Origin: Myxococcales bacterium
Lineage (GTDB): Bacteria; Myxococcota_A; Polyangia; Nannocystales; Nannocystaceae
Direction of reading: 5' to 3'
Assembly (NCBI GenBank): GCA_014240065.1
Contig: JAAZXR010000004.1
Location: 1 to 64,000, forward strand
DNA length: 64,000 nucleotides
In this document: piece by piece, positions 33,336 through 41,983 of the stretch
How positions within the stretch are numbered: position 1 is the first letter of the stretch
Layout of the letters: every line of letters starts with the position of its first letter
Made by a program: the position numbers and the translations under genes
The notes under the pieces: generated by a model
Database searches by the model: none
The model's input: only the letters and a program-made list of their open reading frames with translations
What the model was told of the DNA's origin: nothing

Positions 33336-34348
33336 CCGCCGGGTTGGCCCATCCGCTGCATCTGCTGCATCGCGAGCGCGGCCACCTGCATCTGCACCAA
33401 GTCGGCGGCCCAGCCGATCGTCTCGCAGGCATCCGAGCTGCGGGCCTCATCGCCCATCTGCCGCAGTCGCTGCGCCTCAGCCCCATGCCCCTCCAACCAC
33501 AATGAGAGCGCTGCGTCCTCGAAGCGTGACAAGATGGGTCCGAGGATGCCCTCGCGGACGCGCTCGTCGTCGCGCACCGCGTCGAGGTAGATCGCCCGGC
33601 GCTCCTCCTCCGACATCTGAGCGTCGTCTTCGCCATCGCTGCGGTCCCCCGCGGTTGCGTTAAGCTTCTCGATCAGCCCGCTCGCCTCAAACATGATCGG
33701 CCAGCGTGGGACCCCCGCCGCGACGAGGGCGTCGACCGCTTCAACCTCTGCCGCGTCTACCCCCGCGAGGAGCGTCTCCACCGGCGAGGCTGGTACTTCA
33801 TCAGGGAGCGTCCCCATGCGCTCTTGGACCGCGTCGAATCCTTGGGGCACGCTGAATCCGAGCTCGATGGTCCGACGCCGCGACCATCCGAGGCGTGCCT
33901 TCACGTAGTCGACCGGGATCGCGCGCCCCTCAAAGCCGCGATCCCAGTCTCGGAGCATGCGCCCGCGTTGGCCGTCCGTCTGGTAGCCGGAAGAGAACTC
34001 CAGCAAGCGGCCGTCTGGTCCCACGAGCGCGATCATCAAGGACGCGCCCTCGTCTGGCTCTGCCTTGCTCAAGATCAGCCGCGTCGCGCCAGGAGCGGAG
34101 CGGACGTCCACCATGGCCCGGTCACTGAGGTCTCCGCGCAACGACTCGAGCCCCCCGACCGACCAGCTCGCCTCCTGCGCTCGCTCGGGCATGCTGACCC
34201 CCTTCGTCTTCAGCACATGCAGGGCTTTCTTGGCGGCCTTTCGCACCTTCTTGTCCGCGTGCGTCTCGAACGCAGCGAGTCCAGTGACGTCTCTAGACGT
34301 CGCCAAAGCATCGATCTTGGAGAGGAGCTCTGCGGTGGGCGCTGACAT
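33332..34348 (-). CDS. Hypothetical protein, 338 aa
   Basis: A soluble 338-residue protein I cannot assign. The first ~50 residues look like a single helical repeat (ADKKVRKAAKKALHVLKTKG). Residues ~70-170 are beta-rich (TRLILSKAEPDEGASLMIALVG), and the C-terminal half is helical and ends in a Met/Gln-rich segment (VAALAMQQMQRMG). The N-terminal basic helix is followed by a pattern seen in proteins that bind RNA or ribosomes, but that is speculation. It is the last gene of the long minus-strand run, 14 nt after the sulfatase-like gene reading frame begins upstream of it, and convergent with the giant TPR genes. Confidence 0.65.
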   Translation of the reverse strand: MSAPTAELLSKIDALATSRDVTGLAAFETHADKKVRKAAKKALHVLKTKGVSMPERAQEASWSVGGLESLRGDLSDRAMVDVRSAPGATRLILSKAEPDEGASLMIALVGPDGRLLEFSSGYQTDGQRGRMLRDWDRGFEGRAIPVDYVKARLGWSRRRTIELGFSVPQGFDAVQERMGTLPDEVPASPVETLLAGVDAAEVEAVDALVAAGVPRWPIMFEASGLIEKLNATAGDRSDGEDDAQMSEEERRAIYLDAVRDDERVREGILGPILSRFEDAALSLWLEGHGAEAQRLRQMGDEARSSDACETIGWAADLVQMQVAALAMQQMQRMGQPGG

Positions 34349-34362
34349 AGCCGCGCTTGTTA

Positions 34363-36720
34363 CTACATTCCGTGGTCGAGCGCGAACGCGGGCAACAAGT
34401 TCACCGCTGTCCCCCAGCGCAGCCGCTTCCAGCGACCAAATTCCAGCTGATGCCAGGTCGCCGCCGTGCGCATCATCCGCATTCCTACCCCGCCCCCCGC
34501 CTCCAGAGGGGCTCGCTCCCCCGGATCGAGGGAAAGATCATAGAGCCGGATACCATCGGGACCGACGGATGGACCTACCTGAAGCTTGAGGTCGTGCGCC
34601 CGAATCATGAAGCTCCCGTCTCCGAGTGAGGCCGCCGCGATCTGCGGAGGTGGCTGGGGGTCGTCGATGACGCTCACCCACGAGCGCCCCTGCCAATCGG
34701 TGGGGGCCTCAATTCCTACGAGGTCGAGGAGCGTCGGCGCCAAGTCGAGGAGGTCCACTGGAATCGACACCTCTCCGGGCGCGAGTAACTCCGGCGCGCG
34801 AATTAACACGGGCACCCGCAAGCTCTCCTCGAACAGCCGAAGGCCATGCCCCGCTCCATCGTGCTCGAGAAACTCCTCTCCATGGATTCCGACGACGACG
34901 ATCACGGCGTCCTTCAGACGGCCACTTGTGACCAGCGACTCCAGCGTATTGCCGAGCGCGACGTCCACGAGCTGCAGCTCACCACGATACAAGCTCCGGA
35001 CGTACCGACGCTCCTCCGCCCTCACGTCTCGTCCACGTCGGACCCGGCCGACCCACATATGGGTGAGGTGCTGGGCCGGCGCGCCCTCGGGCGCCGTGAG
35101 CCCGCGCAGGAACGCCTTTGGCGGATCGTACGGGGCCTGCGGATCGTTCATCACCATATACGACATCGCCGGGAACTTGCGGTCGTCCTCCTCCGGGAGC
35201 GCCGCCGCCACGACGTGGGTGGCGGTGTTGTTCCGGACCGGACCCGCGGTGAGGGTCTGCACCTCTCCCATCCCTTGCACGAGGCCCCGGGCCTGCGACA
35301 CGTAGGGGTTCGCGGTCACGAGCTGCGTGCGGTAGCCGGCGCGCTCGAGCACCTCGGCCAACACCGTCCATGACTGCGCGACGAAGGTCCCGGTCCCGGT
35401 GAGATGCGCCGCCGGGACCACCGACGACTGCAACGCGGCGTGGCTCGGCACCGCCGCCGCGCCAGGTGCATAGGCGACGCTGAATGACAGCGCCTCCCTA
35501 CGAAATTGTGACAGCGAGGGGAAGTCCCCCGAAGCCAAACGCTCGGGCGCGAGCTCGTCTCCGCGGAACCCCTCAACGGCGAAGATAACGATATCTCGCG
35601 GGGTGCGCTTTCGGCGATCGACGGGGATGCTCCTGCGCGCCCGCACCTCCAATTTCTTGAGCAGCGCCCCCGGTGCGTCGAGCCGCCGTGTGTCCCTTAC
35701 GCGCAGCTCGAGCCGAGTCGGCACGCCCCCATATCCCGACAGGTCCACCTCCAATTGCTGCCCCGTCGGCCGCAGCGCGGTCTGCGACAGCTGACGCGGG
35801 GCGCGTGCGTCAGCGTGATCAACGTCAGTGCTCGCGAGCACCTCCAGGCTGCCTTCCCCCGACGCCTCGATGACGAGCCGCCCACGCCGCGGCGGCACAA
35901 AGTAGTACGACAAGCTCCCTCCCGCAGCGAGCGAGAGGTTGACCTCCCCGTCTCGACGAGGAGTCACGTCGAGGACCTTCGGCGCCGGGATCGATGTTCG
36001 AATCATCTCGGTCGTCCCGACCTCCAGGAGTCCAAGGTCCGCCGTGCTGCCGCCGGCCGCCCCGGCCTTCCGAAAGTGCAATCGCAGACGATTCTCACCC
36101 GCCACCGCGTGCTCGAGCGGGATGGAAACCGTTCGGCGCCTCCACTCTGCCCCGACGGTGAGGTTGACGATCGGGTGCTCATTCCACAAAACAGTCATGA
36201 CTTGTCCTGCGAGATCGGAGCGGACCGTCAGCGCGATCGCCACCCCTTTGTCACCGACCAGCGCGGGGGATCGCGCTCCGTCGAGCGGCACGTAGATCGA
36301 GGCGCCGTGCTCGCGCAGCGACCCTGCTGCGCGACCCGCCGCGACCACCCCTAGCCCCCAGCGATGCAGCTCCGTGGGTGAGAAATGCCGGCGCGCGTCC
36401 TCATGAGCGAAATCGACGACCACCCGGCCATGCTTGCTGGTGACCGCGCTCGGGCGCTGCGAGATGAGATCGAGCCAGGCGTCCGTCGACACAACCGACG
36501 CCACCGGCGCGAGCGGCTCGCGCTCCTCTCGCGGCCCCTCCTCGCCGATCACCGTCGCGCGAGCACCCCCATCAGCGCCGGCGCCCACAACTTCACCCGC
36601 ACCAATCGAGTCGCCCGCCGACGGTCGGCCGCAGCCGCAAGCAGCGAGCGCGGCCCACAGACACAGCGTGTGGGGCCAGGTCTGAGCGGCACCTCGCGTC
36701 GGTCCCGGCGTCTGGGCCAC
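34363..36720 (-). CDS. Sulfatase-fold lipoprotein, probably catalytically inactive
   Basis: A 785-residue protein with a lipoprotein-like signal (LWAALAACGCG, Cys at about 28). Residues ~75-380 are beta-sandwich-like. Residues ~385-750 have the alkaline-phosphatase/sulfatase fold: DIVIFAVEGFRGDEL (normally NvlliviDtlRaDhl), VPSHAALQSS and VVVGIHGEEFLEHDGAGHG, LFEESLRVPVLIRAP. Residues usually required are changed: EG replaces the metal-binding Asp-Thr, Ala stands where the Cys/Ser/Thr nucleophile (CxPSR) belongs (AAVPSH), and Ile replaces Asp of sDHGE. It probably binds rather than cleaves. It starts with GTG 36720, one nt after the stop of the upstream membrane-protein gene. Confidence 0.82.
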   Translation of the reverse strand: MAQTPGPTRGAAQTWPHTLCLWAALAACGCGRPSAGDSIGAGEVVGAGADGGARATVIGEEGPREEREPLAPVASVVSTDAWLDLISQRPSAVTSKHGRVVVDFAHEDARRHFSPTELHRWGLGVVAAGRAAGSLREHGASIYVPLDGARSPALVGDKGVAIALTVRSDLAGQVMTVLWNEHPIVNLTVGAEWRRRTVSIPLEHAVAGENRLRLHFRKAGAAGGSTADLGLLEVGTTEMIRTSIPAPKVLDVTPRRDGEVNLSLAAGGSLSYYFVPPRRGRLVIEASGEGSLEVLASTDVDHADARAPRQLSQTALRPTGQQLEVDLSGYGGVPTRLELRVRDTRRLDAPGALLKKLEVRARRSIPVDRRKRTPRDIVIFAVEGFRGDELAPERLASGDFPSLSQFRREALSFSVAYAPGAAAVPSHAALQSSVVPAAHLTGTGTFVAQSWTVLAEVLERAGYRTQLVTANPYVSQARGLVQGMGEVQTLTAGPVRNNTATHVVAAALPEEDDRKFPAMSYMVMNDPQAPYDPPKAFLRGLTAPEGAPAQHLTHMWVGRVRRGRDVRAEERRYVRSLYRGELQLVDVALGNTLESLVTSGRLKDAVIVVVGIHGEEFLEHDGAGHGLRLFEESLRVPVLIRAPELLAPGEVSIPVDLLDLAPTLLDLVGIEAPTDWQGRSWVSVIDDPQPPPQIAAASLGDGSFMIRAHDLKLQVGPSVGPDGIRLYDLSLDPGERAPLEAGGGVGMRMMRTAATWHQLEFGRWKRLRWGTAVNLLPAFALDHGM

Positions 36721-36721
36721 C

Positions 36722-37654
36722 CTAGCTCGACTCCCCGCGTCTCACAGAGAGCCCGAGCGTCGCACCGATCCCAGCGATGATCGACAGCCACGCCATCGCG
36801 CCGAGAATCCCGGCGCCCGAAGTCCACGCGCCCGTCCGTGACGCCACATCGATCCACGCGAGCACCCCACCCCCCCAGCACGCGGTGAGCCCACAGATCC
36901 GTCCGAGACTCGGGCGACTCGCTGCCGCGCCCCCGCCGAACCGGAGCCCGAGGACGCCGACGCACGAGAGCGCCAAAATCAACCACAACCCCGTCGTGCC
37001 GTAGCTGCTCACCCGCCCGGCGAGCGCCGCGAGGCCGACGCCCTCCATCGACGAGAACCCCGAGCCGCCCCCGGCTCCCGACGCCGCGTGGATTGCTGCC
37101 CCGACCCAAAATCCCCCTTGCGCGCAGGCACCCGTGACGAGCGGCGCGAACCACTCGCCGCGGCGGCGCGTGGCGACCAACGCGCCGGCGACCAACGCGA
37201 GAATCGCGAGCGCGGGCCAAGCCAGCGTCCCCACGGACGTGGGTGTCGAGAGGTCCCAGGGCTCGCCGCTGCTCATGCTCCGGCGGCGGAGCGTGAGGTG
37301 AACAAACACCTGCCCTCCTCGCCCGAGTCGGCGGCCTATCAACGTGGCGTGTCGCGGCGAGGCGTCCGCCTCAAAGGCTCCGTCTCGCGCCACCGCTGCC
37401 GCGAGCCACTCGCCGTCAGTCGCGTCGATGGACGACTCGTCGAGGACCCGCACCTTGAGAGGATCCGCGCGATGTACGGGGCCGTAGAGTGTGGAGCGCA
37501 ACCCTCCAAGCACTGATATGCGCGCCAGCTGATACGACGCCATCGCGGTCGCCGAGCGCGCCCCGGCGCCTGGCTGCAGCCCCACCACGGAGAGCAGCGC
37601 GGCCAACGCGAGGAAGAGGAGGCGCTGCCGCCTCAGCGACGAGGGCGTGAACAT
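36722..37654 (-). CDS. Polytopic membrane protein, unknown function
   Basis: A 310-residue integral membrane protein. An N-terminal hydrophobic segment (about 10-30) is followed by a ~105-residue soluble, probably periplasmic domain containing a beta-rich HATLIGRRLGRGGQVFVHLTL, then about five membrane helices (around 142-165, 170-192, 215-237, 250-270 and 280-303). No transporter or enzyme signature is visible. It sits between a solenoid lipoprotein gene (58 nt upstream) and the sulfatase-like lipoprotein gene (1 nt downstream), suggesting a membrane component of the same complex. The start ATG 37654 is preceded by TACAAC at 5 nt, with no ribosome binding site. Confidence 0.72.
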   Translation of the reverse strand: MFTPSSLRRQRLLFLALAALLSVVGLQPGAGARSATAMASYQLARISVLGGLRSTLYGPVHRADPLKVRVLDESSIDATDGEWLAAAVARDGAFEADASPRHATLIGRRLGRGGQVFVHLTLRRRSMSSGEPWDLSTPTSVGTLAWPALAILALVAGALVATRRRGEWFAPLVTGACAQGGFWVGAAIHAASGAGGGSGFSSMEGVGLAALAGRVSSYGTTGLWLILALSCVGVLGLRFGGGAAASRPSLGRICGLTACWGGGVLAWIDVASRTGAWTSGAGILGAMAWLSIIAGIGATLGLSVRRGESS

Positions 37655-37712
37655 GTCCTGTTGTACGCGCTCTCCCTCTCACCCGCAACTTCGAGGGTGG
37701 CCCACGCGGCGA

Positions 37713-40304
37713 TCAGCGGAGCAGCGTGGTGTCGAGTCGCGGTCCCTCAAGATCGACCCACCCTGCGATGGACAGACCCAAGGCCAACCTCAAGTTCAGT
37801 TCCGAATTTGGGAACAGCTCCGCGGCGCTCGGTCCCCACCCGCCCGGCGAGTCCAACATCCAGAGGATCACCGCTTGGCGCCGCGCCGCCGGCAACTCAC
37901 TCAGCAGCGACTCCATCACTTGAGCGGCCTCCAGCGGGGTCGCGCCAAGGATCCGGCGGAGGCACCGCGCGGCGTCTCCGCCGGGCGCCGTCGCGGCTGC
38001 CGATTCAGCGCAGGCCGACATCGCATCCGAAGCGGTGGCGCGAGCTTGCGGTGCGCCCGCTCCCACAGCGAACGCCCGATCCATCGCCGCCGAATGCCGC
38101 TCCAACGGAGCGAGCGCCTGGAGCTCGCCCATCACCCGGAGTGCTCCGGGGAGCGTCGCCCCGGGAATTCGCAGGAGGCTGCGCATCATCCACTCCACAG
38201 TCGCCCACCGCGTCGCCTCTCCCGATAACTCGAGCAGCCGTTGGAAGGCGCGCCTGCGAACGCGCGCGTCGGTCTGTGGTGAGGGCCCCCCGCGGCCCAT
38301 GAGGAGGTCCCTCCACGGACCGAGTTCCAACAATCTCCGCGCGACCCGTGCCTCGCTCGGAGCCGAGTGCAGCACCACCTCTCGCAGCGCTCGCAGCGAG
38401 ACCTCCCGCGCCCCGATCGCGACCGACGAGACGTAGCCGCGCACCCACACAGCCCGCGGATCACGGCTCAGCGCGGCGGCCTGTTCGAGCCGCTGCAGCG
38501 CGCGCCGTGGGGCGCCCATCGCCAGCAACGTGGCGGCCTCGGACTCCGCCGCCATCGACGAGCCGTCGTCTGTCGCCCCCTCTCGTCGCCCCGCCAAGGT
38601 CTTGAGCGCCCCGACCGCGCCCAGCGCTCCCAAGCGCTCCGAGAGCAGCCTCGCCCGACATCCGAGGGCTGGATCTCGTTCCGACAACGCGACGATGGCG
38701 GCGGCATCCTCCCTGGAATCGCCCCCACCCACCTGGCGCACGAGGCGGCCCCACTCGCTGTCCGAGCCCACCGTTCGCCACGCGAGCCCGCAATCTGTCC
38801 GGTCCATTTCACCGACCGCGTCGCGACGGCTCGGAACGTTGAGCACCATGGAGTCGAGCGTGGCGACGGCGTCACGTCCCAAGAAGGCGGTGACGACCGC
38901 CCGATCTTCCATCTCACCGCACGCCCCACCGCAGAGCGCGTCGCGGAGACCTATCCAAGCCCAGCACGCCCGCGCCACGCGACGCCGCGTTTGCGGAGCG
39001 TCAATCTGCGACGCCAGATACAACGCCGACCACGGGCGCCCCTCCGCGAGGATCTCCACCACCTCTCGCTCGACGAGCGCCTCCGAATCCAGCGTCGCGC
39101 CGGCGGCCGCCGGGCTCCTGGCAGCCGCGAACACCGTCGCCCGCAGTCGGAGGGCCGACTCGCTGTCGCCTTTGCGCGCGAGCAGTCGGGCCAGCACCAG
39201 CAACAACCGGATGGAATCGTCCCGCACGGGGACCGCCTCCGCCCAATGCCCGCGCCGCGGATCATCCACCGACACCTCCTCGTTCCGCGACGGCGCCTCC
39301 GCTGACTTGGCCGCGCCTGGGTCCGCGAGCATCCGCCGCAATCGCGCGCCCACGTCGAACTGCGCGAAGGTGAAATCCCGTTCCAGCCACCGCAGCATCC
39401 AGCCGTGTGCCGAGGCGCTGCTCGACTCCTCCACACGCAGCCGCAGTTTCTTAGCCTCCACCGGCGACAGCGCCGCGTCTGTCCACACCCCGGATACCCG
39501 GAGGCGCACGTACGCCGCGACATCCTCGGGCACGTCACGCAGCGCGGCCTCGAGGTCCGCGCGCGAGGCGTGCCCGAGCTGGGCCTGCACCTCCTGGTCG
39601 GTGATCGGCGCGACCCCTCCCCGCCCCGCGAACTCACGGGTCGCTTGGGCGACGTAGGTCGAGACCTCACTCCCGGCCGCCGGCCCCTCGGCGTCACGGG
39701 GTTCGTGGACGTCGCCCCCCCATCTTTGGCATGGTCCGGGATCACAGCGGACGGGCGCGTTGCGAGCCACGACGTCTTGAACCGCCTGCCCGTAGCCCCG
39801 GTTCCTGCGCGCCGTCGCCTCTTCCCCGAGCACGCGGAGTTCCCCCTCACTGCACAGCGCCTCCACAAGCTCCAAGTCTGCATCGGCGGCCGCGAACTCC
39901 CCCCACGATTGCCGCGAGGCCCCGCGCGACAGCAACAGTCGACAGGCGCTCGGGTCGCTGTGAACCAACTCTGGAGCCAGCCGCGCGAGCATGCCCCAGC
40001 GAGCCGCGGCGATACCGTCGAGTCCCATGGACGACTCGAGGGCCGCGAGCGCGAAGAGCGACTTCACCTCACCTCCGCGGCGAAAGTCCGCCTGCAACAG
40101 GTCCCGCGCGTCCCCCAAGCGCGACAGCGCGACCTTGGCCTCCGCCACGGCTCGCGCGGTCGCACCTCGCACCGGTCGTCGCGCCGCCGCTGCGGCCGCC
40201 ACGCCCTCCTCGAACCTCTCGCTCCTCAACAGGCGCCGCACCCGATGGTGGGCGCAGCCGACCAGCGCCGCGCAGACGGCGATGATGAGGGCCCGCCTCA
40301 GCAT
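37713..40304 (-). CDS. Large alpha-solenoid lipoprotein
   Basis: An 863-residue lipoprotein (MLRRALIIAVCAALVGC, lipobox ALVGC). The mature protein is alpha-helical throughout with weak TPR-like repeats (for example MAAESEAATLLAMGAPRRALQRL; DSESALRLRATVFAAARS). Several Cys pairs (CDPGPC, CGGACGE) fit an extracytoplasmic, possibly disulphide-bonded fold. Upstream starts at 40313, 40334 and 40355 are possible; 40304 is chosen because GTAGGA lies 9 nt before it and the signal peptide is then standard. The longest start would overlap the preceding lipoprotein gene by 13 nt. Together with the next smaller TPR lipoprotein it probably forms a peri-membrane scaffold. Confidence 0.72.
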   Translation of the reverse strand: MLRRALIIAVCAALVGCAHHRVRRLLRSERFEEGVAAAAAARRPVRGATARAVAEAKVALSRLGDARDLLQADFRRGGEVKSLFALAALESSMGLDGIAAARWGMLARLAPELVHSDPSACRLLLSRGASRQSWGEFAAADADLELVEALCSEGELRVLGEEATARRNRGYGQAVQDVVARNAPVRCDPGPCQRWGGDVHEPRDAEGPAAGSEVSTYVAQATREFAGRGGVAPITDQEVQAQLGHASRADLEAALRDVPEDVAAYVRLRVSGVWTDAALSPVEAKKLRLRVEESSSASAHGWMLRWLERDFTFAQFDVGARLRRMLADPGAAKSAEAPSRNEEVSVDDPRRGHWAEAVPVRDDSIRLLLVLARLLARKGDSESALRLRATVFAAARSPAAAGATLDSEALVEREVVEILAEGRPWSALYLASQIDAPQTRRRVARACWAWIGLRDALCGGACGEMEDRAVVTAFLGRDAVATLDSMVLNVPSRRDAVGEMDRTDCGLAWRTVGSDSEWGRLVRQVGGGDSREDAAAIVALSERDPALGCRARLLSERLGALGAVGALKTLAGRREGATDDGSSMAAESEAATLLAMGAPRRALQRLEQAAALSRDPRAVWVRGYVSSVAIGAREVSLRALREVVLHSAPSEARVARRLLELGPWRDLLMGRGGPSPQTDARVRRRAFQRLLELSGEATRWATVEWMMRSLLRIPGATLPGALRVMGELQALAPLERHSAAMDRAFAVGAGAPQARATASDAMSACAESAAATAPGGDAARCLRRILGATPLEAAQVMESLLSELPAARRQAVILWMLDSPGGWGPSAAELFPNSELNLRLALGLSIAGWVDLEGPRLDTTLLR

Positions 40305-40342
40305 CTCCACCATTCCTACGCCGCCGGACTTCATCACCACTG

Positions 40343-40990
40343 TCACCCCGAGCACTGCAGCGACTCGTCCCCGCCCACTTCTGCGACGAGACGAATCAAC
40401 AGATCGCGCTCGGAGCCCTTCAGCGAGCGCTCTCCGCCGCGAGTTTGACAGAGCGGATCAATCGACGCCTCCACGTCGCCCAGCACAATATACGCCTCCG
40501 CCAAGCGGAGGTGGTTGCGCGGGTTGTCGGGAAACTGTCCCGCCAGATCCTCGAGCATCGCGAGCCCCGCCTCGGAATCGCCTTGACGCGTATACTGGCC
40601 CGCCATGACATACAGCGATCCGAGCAGACGCCGCGCCGCGCCATCGGAGTATGTTGGCGAGATCGAGATGCTGCGGAGGGCGTAGCGCTCCGCCTCTTTG
40701 ACCTGCTCGAGCCCCGTGACCCCGCGCTGCTCTGCCAGTCGAGCCGCGATCAAGGCCCGCGCGAAGCTGTAGGCCGCGGTCCCGTCGCGCCACGCCTGGA
40801 TCTTGTAGTGGGCGTACTCGCGGTCGGAGCGGGTGTCTCGCCCCTCTTCAATGAGCTGCTCGAGCGCGTCGGCGAGCTGTGTCGCGTCTTGGTGAGCGAC
40901 GGCTGTCTTCAACGTCGAATCAACGCGCCGTGTCGCGAAGCAACCCGCGAGGAGGAACGAAATGAACACCAGCGGTAAAGCGCGCCGCAC
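40343..40990 (-). CDS. TPR lipoprotein
   Basis: A 215-residue lipoprotein with signal MRRALPLVFISFLLAGC (lipobox LLAGC). Two or three TPR-type units are readable: the middle section (SISPTYSDGAARRLLGSLYVMAGQ) and EAGLAMLEDLAGQFPDNPRN, then LRLAEAYIVLGDVEASIDPL. The layout recalls small outer-membrane TPR lipoproteins that act as assembly pilotins. The GTG at 40990 is the only start giving a signal peptide. It lies 27 nt after the PhnD-like gene and 38 nt before the large solenoid lipoprotein. Confidence 0.78.
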   Translation of the reverse strand: MRRALPLVFISFLLAGCFATRRVDSTLKTAVAHQDATQLADALEQLIEEGRDTRSDREYAHYKIQAWRDGTAAYSFARALIAARLAEQRGVTGLEQVKEAERYALRSISISPTYSDGAARRLLGSLYVMAGQYTRQGDSEAGLAMLEDLAGQFPDNPRNHLRLAEAYIVLGDVEASIDPLCQTRGGERSLKGSERDLLIRLVAEVGGDESLQCSG

Positions 40991-41017
40991 CGCTAGACGC
41001 TAGCACGAATCAACGGC

Positions 41018-41842
41018 TCAGTAACTGCGGAACAGCCCCGCGTAGTCAGCGTCATTCGCCGGCGAGAGCGACGAGATGCCCGCCTCCTTGCAGGTCGCCT
41101 CTCCGCCACCAGCGCAGATCTTCGAGAGCCCCCTCTTAAAACGCGCGCGCGCCTTCGAGTCGACAGGAGCGAACGCGACCACGACCATCGGCGGCAACTT
41201 CTTGGACTTCCACACCGGCGCGAGCGCGCCACCGCCGTCGAGTCGTTTTGCGTATGCCAGCTGCGCGTCGTCGATCAGCGCGCACTTGGCCTCTCCCGAG
41301 AGCACCTTCTTGAGGGTCTGGACTGGCCGGCGCGACGGGACCTGGGTGAAATCGGAGACCTTAAAATCTCCACTCGAGACGATCTTCTCCACGAAGCGCA
41401 CGTCGTCGAGATGATCCGACGCCAGCGTGCTCCCTTTGCACTCGGCGAGCGATCGTGCCGCGGATGACACGATAAAATATTGTCGTCCTCCGGCCTGCGC
41501 GACGACAGCCTTCCCGATGACCGACAGGCCGTAGCGATCCCGTAGATGGAGGAAGGCCGCGAGCGAGACGATGCCAAAGCCGGGGTGCTCCGCGTCGATC
41601 CACTTCACAGCGCGCGAGCGGCTCGTGTAGAACACACCGCGAAGGCCTTTGATGTTCGCGATCTTCTCCACGCGCGCCATGAGCCGATCAACGAAGGTCT
41701 GGGCCTGCGCCGTGCCGCCCACGGCGTGCTCTTTTAAGATCAAAATGCCGGTCTGCGCGCCCGCCGTCGCGGCGGTTGGCGAAAGCAAGAGCAGAGCGCT
41801 CAGGGCGCATCGCGCGAGGGTTGGACTAAAACGTCGTCTCAT
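41018..41842 (-). CDS. PhnD-type periplasmic substrate-binding protein
   Basis: A 274-residue exported protein: signal peptide MRRRFSPTLARCALSALLLL...ATAGA, then a two-lobe binding-protein fold. Segments GFGIVSLAAFLHLRDRYGL, SSAARSLAECKGSTLASD and VLSGEAKCALIDDAQLAYAKRL match the pattern of PhnD-like phosphate/phosphonate-binding proteins. No ABC permease or ATPase gene accompanies it here, so it may act as a sensor or structural subunit rather than in transport. The start ATG 41842 gives the better signal peptide; ATG 41860 is an alternative. It heads a tightly spaced set of lipoprotein and membrane genes. Confidence 0.72.
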   Translation of the reverse strand: MRRRFSPTLARCALSALLLLSPTAATAGAQTGILILKEHAVGGTAQAQTFVDRLMARVEKIANIKGLRGVFYTSRSRAVKWIDAEHPGFGIVSLAAFLHLRDRYGLSVIGKAVVAQAGGRQYFIVSSAARSLAECKGSTLASDHLDDVRFVEKIVSSGDFKVSDFTQVPSRRPVQTLKKVLSGEAKCALIDDAQLAYAKRLDGGGALAPVWKSKKLPPMVVVAFAPVDSKARARFKRGLSKICAGGGEATCKEAGISSLSPANDADYAGLFRSY

Positions 41843-41983
41843 GAAGTCGGTCCCGGTCATCGGACGCAGGCACCTGTTAAGTATGCAACCAACCGCGCGA
41901 GAGACCGAGATGCTGGCATGCGCGATCTTCGCGCGTTGCGGGTTTTGCGCTAGTTGGCGCCGCTCCGCGGGCGAGCCCTCGCC

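Noticed and set aside
34363-36720. Annotation as an active sulfatase
   Set aside because: Nucleophile and two metal-binding positions are substituted, so only the fold name is supported.
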